Source: Dryococelus australis | Lineage: Eukaryota; Arthropoda; Insecta; Phasmatodea; Phasmatidae | NCBI GenBank assembly: GCA_029891345.1 | Contig: CM056993.1 | Span: 273,328,900 to 273,392,899, forward strand | DNA length: 64,000 nt | Reading direction: 5' to 3' | In this document: piece after piece, positions 55,241 through 64,000 of the stretch | How positions within the stretch are numbered: position 1 is the first letter of the stretch | Layout of the letters: each line of letters opens with the position of its first letter | Translations under genes and position numbers: made by a program | The notes under the pieces: generated by a model | The model's database searches: none | What the model was told of the DNA's origin: nothing | What the model saw: the letters and a program-made list of their open reading frames with translations, nothing else

Positions 55241-56045
55241 GGTTGCCGGACTGAAATATGTTACCTTATCAAGTCACTATCAGGCCTATGAGGTTGGCCT
55301 CACAACATCATTGCACTTATTTATCTTGCATGCTCAACTAAGTCTTCATTCATTGCTTATGTAAACATTCTATGGATGATTATTTGTATATACACTACTG
55401 CAGTTAATGCATGGTTAGGTCTTGCAGACAGTGGCAAATGGGTAGTTCCTATCTTCATGATGTTTGGCATTGATGCAGTTGGCAACATTACTTTTACACA
55501 TCTTGTTATGTACATACAGATTATCACTGTAGATAAACAGAGTGAAACGACTAGTATTCTGGACTAAACCATCAATGGCACCTTTCATGTCGGTGGGCAT
55601 CACAACTTGGGCTAAAAGTATTTCCACAAAAACAACATTGATACCGTAATGCTTGTAGCCACTCTTTAGAAATGCTTGCTGTAGCCGATTCTGTTGGTGT
55701 TATGGTATGTCTTCAACCATTGATGCCATCTTTAGCATAGTACACAGTCATAGTAGATGATTCCACTCGTGACAATCTGTCTTCCGCCATGGTCATTGGC
55801 GAAATTACACATGTTCTTACATGATGCAAGCTTATATACTGTTTTCACAGAAGAACAAATGGTATACGTTACCCATTTCAACTATCTCACTATATATCTG
55901 CTGAGTTTGAATAAGTAGAAAAGCAATATGTGTCAAGTAGTGTTATAAGAATGATAATCAACACATCCATTATTTAATCTGCAAATCCATCCATCAAACA
56001 ACTATTCGTCTTTACACTTATACCTCATTCAATGTTGGGTACAAC
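55098..56045 (-). repeat. large inverted repeat, left arm (5' part of zinc-finger gene copy)
   Basis: About 950 bp that matches the reverse complement of 56,605-57,545 over most of its length, including TATA box, the ATGGCATCAATGGTTGAAGAC block, and a decayed finger (YQCCFCGNTFSPSCDAHRH on the minus strand, 55,620-55,690). Both arms decay independently. Confidence 0.85.
55831..55838 (-). promoter_or_regulatory. TATA box, left copy
   Basis: Minus strand reads CAGTATATAAGCTTGCATC, identical in form to the right-arm copy at 56,820-56,827. Confidence 0.6.
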
Positions 56046-56604
56046 TTTTTATCTTATTTCTCTAATAAATCCATTTTATTTCATGCAATGCATAAATCGG
56101 AAGGAATTCTTTAGGTAGGTAGGTATGCAAGTTCAGTAACTGTGTAGAGTGCTGCAAGTGATTTTAATTTTCCATATGTCACATGAGCTGATAAAATCTG
56201 ACTACTAGAACAACAAACCATTATTTTCACTATATCTTGATGGTAAGAGAAATATATTTTGGATTATTTGTAGCAAGACACACATGCTGCTTTTATATGT
56301 CTAATTATGATGTACCTAATTATCATGTCAATCAAACTTAGTAAGAGACAGAGACCTACACTACCCTTACAAAAAATTAAAGTTGAAATCTCACATCTTA
56401 GACCACTCGATAACCTGACAAGGTCAGAAAAAGATTGTATAGTGAAAACTCTTAACCTTATCGTTGCATGATTTCATAGAATCCTCAACTTACTTACCAT
56501 ATGTTCACAATCTTACTTTCAAGACAAAAAGAAACAATATTTTGCCAAAATTTTAAATGCTCAGAAAAAAATTATAATACCTTCACGATTGGGAGCACTC
56601 TGAG
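56046..56604. other. spacer between the inverted arms
   Basis: AT-rich, about 560 bp, with no gene. The two TATA boxes point away from it, so it would be a bidirectional promoter region. Confidence 0.5.
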
Positions 56605-57545
56605 AAAACCCAACATTGACTGATGTATATGTGTAAAGACGAATGTTTGTTTAATGGATAGATTTGTACGTTAGATAATGTGTGGGTCGATTATCCTTCG
56701 TATAACACGGCATAGCACATATTGCTTTTCAATTTATTCATACTCAGCAGACATACAGTGAGCTAGTTGAAATGGGTAACATGTACCAGTTGCTCTGCTG
56801 TGAAAACTGTATATAAGCTTGCATCATGTAAGAACGTATGTAATCTTGCCAATGACCATGGTAGAAGACATCGTCAGAGTGGAATCATCTATTATGATTG
56901 TGTACTCTGCTAAAGATGGCATCAATGGTTGAAAACATGTCATAACACCGACAGAATCGGCGACAGCAAGCATTTCTAAAGAGTGGGTACAAGCATTACA
57001 GTATCAATGTTGTTTTTGTTGAAATACTTTTAGCCAAAGTTGTGATGCTCGCCGACATGAAAGGTGCCATTGCATGTTCAGTCCAGTATACTAGTCGTTC
57101 CACTGTGTTTATCCGTAGTGATAATCTGTATGTACATAACAAGATGTGTAAAAGTAATGTTGCCAACTGCACCAATGCCAAACATCATGAAGGTAGGAAC
57201 TAACCATTTGCAACTGTCTACAAGACCTAACCATGCATTAACTGCAGTATGGTACATGCGAATAGGCATCCATTGGATGTTTACAGATGGAATTGCATGA
57301 ATGAAGACTTAGTTGAGAATGAAAGATGAACACGTGAAAAGATGTTACAAGACCAACCTCGCAGGCTAGACAGCGATCGACTTGATAAGGTAATATATTT
57401 AAGTCCGTCAACTATGCCGATGTTTGCACTAACAGTCATCTACTGAGGTTGAAACGCAAACTAGCATGAAGTATGAACAGTATTCAAGCCAACATCATGT
57501 AACACAGATGTCAGTTCGCTGACGAGCATGGTGGAAAAATAAAGG
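56605..57545 (+). pseudogene. zinc-finger gene copy in the right arm, decayed
   Basis: Plus-strand mirror of the left arm. TATA box at 56,820-56,827, then the same 5' leader (GCTTGCATCATGTAAGAACG), the module with GATGGCATCAATGGTTGAA, a finger-like stretch broken by stops, and CACCAATGCCAAACATCATGAAGG. It lacks the intact C-terminal fingers of the 54,470 gene. Ends near 57,545 where the match to the left arm stops. Confidence 0.6.
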
Positions 57546-58880
57546 GAAATTCTATAGAGAATGTATATGTTATTCATCCAACAATACCCCATGTTAATAT
57601 TATACCCACCCCCAACACTAGAAAAAAGTACCAGATTTGGTCTAAGTCTGAAAGGGAATTTAATATTTATGTATAGTGTCCAAGTCTTGAACTCAGCTAC
57701 CTACCGATAGTTGTTTGAGCAATACATACATACACACACAGATGCTATCGCCAATTTCATTTATCCAGTCATCCGCTAAAGTGCACGACCATAATTTGCT
57801 GGAGCCGTGAAGGTCTTCGACCATCTTCATTATCCTTGTGAGTGGGAGGGATGCCAACAACGATTGTGTTAATGATGATGTTCACTAGGAGCACTCGTGT
57901 CGATGCACATGACCGAAAGCCGACATACACCATGCAGATGCATGAGGTTTCGTATTAGTGTTGCTATTGTGCTGTGAACTTCAGTACAAAATGCTGGAAT
58001 GTCCGTCAATGGGAGCAAATGAGCTTACAATCACCAGGACCAAACTCACAAAAAAATACTATAGTATGTCACATACAGTACACTATTTACCAATGGTGAT
58101 AATTTGAAGACATACATTACAGAGTCTTGTAAAGGTAGCCATTAAAACTGGTGGTAATGTAAGAGACGACGACACTGCTATAAAAGCCTACCAAACAACG
58201 CGATTTGCACAAGAAATAACCACTGTACATCACATCAGTCGTTGCTATACAAGACCAGACATTGGAAAACTGATGTGATAGCCTTGGTTAGTACAGCAGA
58301 ACAGCAAACGATACTCCCACATACAGCCTCCAACCGAATTTCGCTACATTACAGACACACACAAATTCCACTACCAAACAATATAAAATGTGCAAGCATC
58401 GAGCAATGTACATCTCATTAGAATAAAATAAAAATACTATGACAGAGTCGAGAAGAAATCGGAGCGACAAGGTCGTCACTACTACATACCCTTGCAAACA
58501 AATATAAAGGTAACTATTTATAAGCACTTTCCAACCAATGCATTTTACACATGCTAATTAATAACAGACAGTCCTGACTAGTATGGTAGAATAGCAAATG
58601 CTTTCCTTGCAAACAAATAATAATTAAACTGTCAAATTCAGATTACAGCCAACACTTACTGCACTAGCGGTAGAATGCACCAACCCTGTGAGAACAACTA
58701 ACTATCAACATGTGAATCTGAAAAGTGGACAGGTGGTCGACCACCGGTGTAGGCATCGTGCAGGTCGCCAAGAGTCGAAGGGATGGTATATACACTTGTC
58801 GAGAGTTGAGGCAGGCTCCAGGGTGACACACTGACCGAGTCACTCATGCACTTATCTATACGAGAGATTTGCTAGAGATG
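57546..58880. other. unassigned stretch, no gene recognised
   Basis: Mixed composition with an A/C-rich bias in parts. No domain-bearing frame. Confidence 0.45.
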
Positions 58881-61800
58881 TGAGTGCGATCTCTTTTGTT
58901 TTTAAAACTTTTCTATATGATGACATGGGTATATTCATTGGTTGACTGGTTTTGTGTTGTGTCTTGGCTGAATGGCCTATCAGTACTGTAGTAGCGATGT
59001 CTGAAATGTGTGATTGGGTCATTGTAGTAGTTAGGTTGATGGTAGGAGGGAGTTTTTTTGGACGGAACTGCTTTGTCTCTGAGTGTTACGTGCCTGTATG
59101 GTGTTAAACAGGAGGGCAGGAGGTGTGATGACAGGTGTGATGGTTAGTATAAAAAGTCGAAATGTATGGCTTGAATATTATGTTGGTCAGTCTGATAATA
59201 TGAATTATATATAGGCTCATCATTGGTAGAGGTGTTTTAGAAAGTTTGTACTGTATGACATATATGCATGGATGTTATATGTAGATTGTTTAGTAATACA
59301 TTTTGATAATATAACTGACTAGTGTGTTTTTTGGTTGGTATGTTATATTGCAATAATTGAAATGGATGGAGTAACATGATTGTATTGTCTGCTTGTGTAG
59401 ACTGCCTGTATGGTTTGGTTTTTTATGGCTGGTACATCTTGATAGTATAACATATCGGTATGACTTGTTTGTACAGTTAGTTTCTTGTGTGATTGATATA
59501 GCCATTATGTTGATTGGTATGACTTGATCACATGTTCGGTTGTTTTGGCAGTATGCTAAATGTGTATCTTCGATGGTGTGGGGGGATTGTTTGATTGTGT
59601 GATTAGCTTGTAAGTGCGGAATGGTTTGATAAGTTATCATGAGAGGGCATAATCCTAAGCTGGTATGGTTGGTTAGTATGATTGGTTGGCATCTCGGAAT
59701 TATGACTTTATGGATGTCATATATGCTTAAATTATTAGTACTGATCTTATGATAGCATGTTTGTAACTTATGATTGGAATATTATGATCGGCTCGGCTGC
59801 TGGCATGGCTTGTTTATATGTGTAACTGGTGAAGTTAAATGGGTCAAAATGGCACACAATCGTGTTGACTGTTATGGTTGATTAGTAAGCATAAGGTATG
59901 GTGGTTGATATGGTCTGTATCGTTAACAGCTTGAATGAGGCATGCTTAGTTTTAGAATAAATGATATGGTTTGGAGCTCTATGTTTTGGATGGTATGGTT
60001 ACCTGCTGTAGAGGTTTGGTGATATATACAGATGGCATAGTATTTATGTATGTTGGGTTGTATGCCTTTCGACAATGCATGGCTGAGGCAAGCTAATGTC
60101 GTGTTGAAAGGTATTATATCTGTTTTGGTATTCAGTACCAATAGGTTATCGACATGAATGTTAAGAATGCTGGATGTATGTTACCTGGTATGATATAGTT
60201 GGTAGTGGTTAATGGATGGTGTGTGGTGGTATGAAATAGATAGTTCTTATTTTGCATATACAATCTTATCTGTGTGGTATGACCGAAGTATTCTGGGTTC
60301 ATGGTTGGTTTAGTACCCAGTACACCTGGTCAGCAAGGTTACTCATATTTGTTTTTGTATGCCTATGGTGAGATGGTCAGCATTTATTATTGGTATGGAT
60401 GGTTGCTAGAGCGATTTTATTAATGTCTGGAATGATATTTTGGCTGGTGTCTGATGTTATGACAAACATATTGGAGTTACGATGTTTGGAATATTTTAGT
60501 GAGTGTGGGCTGAGGTATGCTACAAATCCGGTTTGAGTGGTGCATATATTTCTTCCATGATGGTTGGTAGAGCAAATGGTATGGGTGGTATGGTTGGATT
60601 GATTTTTTTCTTGGGTTATAGGAGATGGTAAGTTTGTTTTGTCTGGTATCAGTTGGTAATGACTGCTGGTCTGGTCTACAAATTTGATTGTATGCTTGGG
60701 TTATCAAGGATGGTATGTTGGGTGATATTTTTTTTCCAGTATATCTGTCTTATGATTGCTAGTACATGATAAATGGTGTGGACATTGTATGTGTACCGGT
60801 GAGTCCTATAAGGTAAGGTATGCTTGAGTTAAATATTGTTTGGTATATGTGTTTAGTGTATTTTGATTGCTGTCAGTCAGCATGGTGGATGGTATGAGAA
60901 GTAGTTGATTGTGTCACTGGTATGGGCTTATGTTTGCTTTATATGTTCAGTGCAGGCTGAGGCGCATTCGAGTTATAGTATGAGCATATTTAGTCTGGTA
61001 TAATTTGCTAGGGCAGATGACAGGGATAGTTGTGTTTTGGTTGGTCTGAACTCTATATTTTCTGTAAACTTGAGTTATGATGGATAATATGATTTATGTA
61101 TTGGGCATTAATTGAGGTACTCTGTGGTTATAGGTGATGGTATGTTTTATGGTCTGGTAACAGTAAGTTATGATGGATTGACAGGCGGTAGGATTATTTG
61201 TGTTGCAGGTTGTTCTGGTCTGTAGATTTGCTTTGTATGCTTGGGTTATCATGGATGGTATGTTGCATGGTATGTCATTCGAATATATCTGTCTTGTGAT
61301 TGCTGGTATATGTCGAATGGTGTGAACAGTATGCATATGTCGACGAGTCCTATAAGGTAAATGTGTGCTTGGGTTAAAAATGTGTTTGGTATGAGTGGCC
61401 AGTGTGTTTGACAAGTGTCAGTAAGTATGGTGGATGGTAAAAGAACAAGTTGATTGTCTCACTGTTATAGGTGTATGTTTGCATTGCATGGCCATGTGGG
61501 CGAATGATTGAGGTATGATAGAGTTGCAGTGGGTGGTATGGTTGTTAGGTATAGATGGTGTAGATGGGTAGAACAGGTAGAATGGGCGATAGGTTATGGT
61601 CTGGTCTCAGCTGTAGAGTTGCTCGAGTTATGATATATATTAAGCTTGGTGTGTTGGGTGGTTGGATAGTATTGAGTTTTTCTTTGGTAAAGGTGATGGT
61701 ATGTTGGTTGGTCTGATATAAGTCAGTAATAATGGTTTGACAGATGGAAATAATGTTTGCATTGTGAGTTGACTTGGATTATAGAATTTGTTTGGTACGC

Positions 61801-62000
61801 TTGTGTTAACATAGATGGTATGTTGGGTTACATATTTTCCCATATATATTTGACTGGAGTCTGATGGCAATGACAAACATGTTAATGTTACAATATATTT
61901 AGTATGGTATTGGTTGGCAGAGCATATGGTGTTAATGAGTTACATGGGCTGGTGTGGCACCTATGTGAGCAGCCATGTTCCTGTTAGGAAGCTTAGTTTG
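58880..62000 (+). repeat. 3-kb G/T-rich, C-poor strand-asymmetric tract
   Basis: The plus strand is dominated by TGGTATGG, GGTTGG and TTGGTATG words, with very few C. Within it, units of roughly 510-560 bp recur: GGTTATAGGAGATGG (60,614), GGTTATAGGTGATGG (61,130) and GGTAAAGGTGATGG (61,686), each followed by GTATGCTTGGGTTATC or its variant. TGTCTTRTGATTGCTRGTA and GAGTCCTATAAGGTAA occur in the first two. The Gln/Asn/His/Thr-rich minus-strand frames are composition artefacts. Confidence 0.75.
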
Positions 62001-62130
62001 ACAGTGACAGTTGTGAAACTTTGTCATGAAGAAGAATATATGGCCAAGGGTTCTGGATGGACACTTTTTAGCATAGACAGTCTTGAGCTGTGTATAAGCA
62101 GATTATATTCCCTAGGTGAAAAGTGAGCAT
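61960..62130 (+). pseudogene. possible Polinton DNA polymerase N-terminal fragment
   Basis: A plus-strand frame reads EEYMAKGSGWTLFSIDSLEL, resembling the conserved GSGW-[ST]-L block that precedes the polymerase body in the 35,250 copy (ARGSGWSLQ). No other polymerase block was found downstream, so this would be a short remnant of a third Polinton. The call rests on about 35 residues. Confidence 0.35.
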
Positions 62131-62139
62131 GCTGGTGTA

Positions 62140-62750
62140 AAGATAATGCATGAAATGTGTGGGAAAATTTTATGTTTCTGTTTTTATGTTTTTTGTGTGA
62201 TGTATGTGAATATATATGCACTGGTAGCTGACAATAATTCCTCTATTCACCGAATGATAGACATGAGACCCAAGGACGTGAAAGACAACTCACTGATAAA
62301 ACCAGTGTAAGAAGTTGAGAAAAATTTGGGATCCTCACAAACCAAAAGCTATTTGGTGATGTTGTGGGTATAAACAGACATAAACGTGTATGTACCAAGG
62401 GATATGCAGGAACTGGTCTAAGGAGCTCTTTTGTGTTGTTCATACACGACATTACTATCCTTGCACATATTATTTTGAAGATATGGATCACATGCCTATA
62501 CATGCAGCCTTCTACTCTGAAGAAATAAAGGTCAGGTAATTTCCTGATATATAGTTGATTGTAAAGGTCTTACATCGCAAGAAAGGAAAAAAATACCAGT
62601 AAGATGGTTAAATCTTAAGAGAGCAGGGTGGATATGAAAGACATAAGGAACAAGTAGTTTTAAGTTTGACCTTTGTGCTGATTGTCGCTGGAGGGATAGG
62701 TGTTAAGATAGCTGGAGCAGTTATGTCACAACATCATTTTTGTGTTCGTA
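62140..62750. other. unassigned stretch, no gene recognised
   Basis: No supportable coding or repeat feature. Short frames only. Confidence 0.4.
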
Positions 62751-62759
62751 ACAAGGCAA

Positions 62760-63195
62760 AGTTTTTGATGGAGAGCTTGCTCAGTTCCTAAGCCAAATGG
62801 TTCGCAGCAGAGTCACCAGTGGCATCTCTTCAGTGTTTGAACCATTGCCTCGAATCTCGCTTAAGCCTTTGGATCGACTAAATATACCCGAAGACCAATC
62901 CACTGGAGATTCGACATCGTGGACACCACCACCATCGAGCAACTGTGCTGTGTGAGGTACATGGGATTTGCCGCACCTGTCAACACCAAGAAGTCCTCCC
63001 AGGTGTCCCTATAACCCAGAAATATTTTCATGAGGCATGAGATGGAAGAGTGAGCTACTATGATGGATGGTGTTCAACAGAAGATGTGTAAGCTGCATGA
63101 GACCCTTGCTACATTAATGATACAAAATGAACGTAAAGACATGTGTTGTTTTGTTGATAATATTATATGTACTGGAAATGAACCACTGCAATAGA
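62760..63195 (+). pseudogene. possible coding remnant, unidentified
   Basis: Balanced base composition in contrast to its surroundings. One frame reads IHWRFDIVDTTTIEQLCCVR, then MGFAAPVNTKKSSQ, a stop, and QQKMCKLHETLATLMIQNER, interrupted by about four stops. I do not recognise the product. Confidence 0.3.
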
Positions 63196-63218
63196 CATGT
63201 GTTTGTAATTTGTATGTC

Positions 63219-63460
63219 CTATGATGTTCATATGGTCGATCAGAATATATATATATATTGGGTGACGATTTTGGTTTTAAAATATATTGTTTGACAATAT
63301 TTCATTACAATATAATTTATAATTTATTGTGTGAAGAATTTTGGTTTTGAAATAATTACTCTCGCGATCTTTAAATGGTGTTTATTTTTTTAAAAACGAT
63401 AGAATTGCCGTTAAAAACTTTTGATCCACTTTAAAAGCACTTTGGTTGATATGAAAAACA
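63219..63460 (+). repeat. direct repeat, copy 1 (partner 63,766-64,000)
   Basis: TGATGTTCATATGGTCGAT, a (TA)n run, GACGATTTTGGTTTTAAAATA, ATTGTTTGACAATATTTCATT, and CTTTTGATCCACTTTAAAAGC align in order with copy 2, 547 bp to the right. Confidence 0.85.
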
Positions 63461-63665
63461 TTCAATACACATTAAAAGCACATTTACGACCTTTAAAGAT
63501 TTTTTAAAAACGCCCTAATAGACATCCTGGTTACTATTACATATTTTTGAACAAATAACGTATGGAACTGTACCGAGTGGTGTATAGGCTGATATGAATC
63601 TAGTGTTTGAACGACTTGGTAACAAAATTTCATGCATTTAGCATATCAATAATTGAGTTTGTGTG
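63461..63665. other. spacer between direct repeat copy 1 and the tRNA-like sequence
   Basis: AT-rich. Begins with AATACACATTAAAAGCACATTTACG, which continues the TTTAAAAGC theme of the repeat. Confidence 0.4.
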
Positions 63666-63669
63666 TTTA

Positions 63670-63740
63670 GGGCCGTAGCTTAATGGCAAAGTATCTAGTC
63701 GCAAGGCTCGGTAATGCAAATTCGAATCTCGCCTGTTCCA
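63670..63740 (+). tRNA. tRNA-like sequence (pseudo-tRNA or SINE head)
   Basis: 71 nt with a good pol III A box (TAGCTTAATGG), a B-box-like ATTCGAATC and a genomic CCA end. The 5' (GGGCCGT) and 3' (GCCTGTT) ends do not pair as a proper acceptor stem, and the T stem is weak. So this is probably not a functional tRNA gene but a tRNA-derived repeat head. No anticodon can be assigned. Confidence 0.4.
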
Positions 63741-63765
63741 AACATTATTTTACTAATAGCGAACT

Positions 63766-64000
63766 GATGCTCATAAGGTCGATAAGTATATATATAATAT
63801 ATAGTGACGATTTTTGGTTTTAAAATATATTGTTTGAGAATATTTCATTACAATATAAATTTGGATATATTGTTTGAAGAATTTTGGTTTTAAAATAAAT
63901 TCTGCCATGCTTTTTAAATAGGGTTTATGTTTTTTAAAATGGTAAAGTGACTATTAAACACTTTTGATACACTTTAAAAGCACTTCCGTTGATATTATAA
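63766..64000 (+). repeat. direct repeat, copy 2, cut by the window end
   Basis: Aligns with 63,219-63,460 in order from TGATGCTCATAAGGTCGAT to CTTTTGATACACTTTAAAAGC, with small indels. It runs to the end of the window. Confidence 0.85.

Noticed and set aside
59290-61876. Several minus-strand frames rich in Gln, Asn, His, Thr, Pro
   Set aside because: They arise from the C-poor, G/T-rich plus strand. No domain and no start context.
63670-63740. Functional tRNA gene
   Set aside because: Acceptor stem does not pair and a CCA end is encoded, which is unusual for a eukaryotic tRNA gene. Kept only as tRNA-like.

Overview
This window looks like a gene-poor, repeat-dense stretch of an animal nuclear genome, most likely an arthropod and probably an insect with a large genome. 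I see no conserved single-copy host gene. Nearly everything recognisable is mobile or virus-derived: two separate Polinton/Maverick (adintovirus-like) relics, an envelope-bearing Ty3/gypsy LTR element, a tRNA-derived SINE family, a nested terminal-inverted-repeat family, LINE tails, microsatellites, and a head-to-head duplicated zinc-finger gene family. The arthropod assignment rests on the insect-errantivirus style of the LTR element and on the mix of repeats. It is an inference.

Layout. 1-9,150: a decayed but remarkably complete Polinton late-gene module. On the minus strand, tightly packed, are a phospholipase-A2-like gene, a small hydrophobic capsid-associated (pX-like) gene, a cysteine protease, a minor capsid (penton-like) gene, the major capsid gene, two accessory genes and an unidentified 219-codon ORF. 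On the plus strand are the packaging ATPase, a coiled-coil region, an accessory ORF and a chromodomain-tailed integrase with a poly(A) signal. 9,500-31,800: no genes. This stretch holds ATGGCCGCC motif clusters, LINE 3' tails, at least four good SINE copies (two with exact 12-bp target duplications), a nest of elements sharing the end TGTTCACGGTAAA, a foldback palindrome, tandem repeats and long AT-rich stretches. 31,800-36,030: a second, AT-rich Polinton relic with nearly all of a protein-primed family-B DNA polymerase plus an upstream acidic-repeat ORF. 36,040-41,070: AT-rich repeats with one structured GC-rich island.

41,072-52,629: an 11.6-kb minus-strand LTR retrotransposon with about 760-bp LTRs, PBS, PPT, gag, protease, RT, RNase H, DD35E integrase and env. 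It also has two unrecognised ORFs between the 5' LTR and gag. It carries many stops, and its RT active site reads YRDN. 53,200-57,545: decayed cysteine-rich sequence and a C2H2/C2HC zinc-finger gene with TATA box and poly(A) signal, whose 5' part is duplicated as a large inverted repeat. 58,880-62,000: a 3-kb G/T-rich, C-poor tract with about 0.5-kb degenerate tandem units. 62,000-64,000: a possible third DNA polymerase fragment, an unidentified coding remnant, and a 71-nt tRNA-like sequence lying between two copies of a direct repeat.

How the genes would have worked together. In the Polinton relics, the polymerase and integrase would replicate and insert the element. The capsid proteins, protease, ATPase, PLA2-like and pX-like genes would form and mature a particle. 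In the LTR element, gag, pol and env form a retrovirus-like cycle. All are broken here. Part of the protein identification comes from reading frames by eye across frameshifts, so the ends of decayed genes are approximate.
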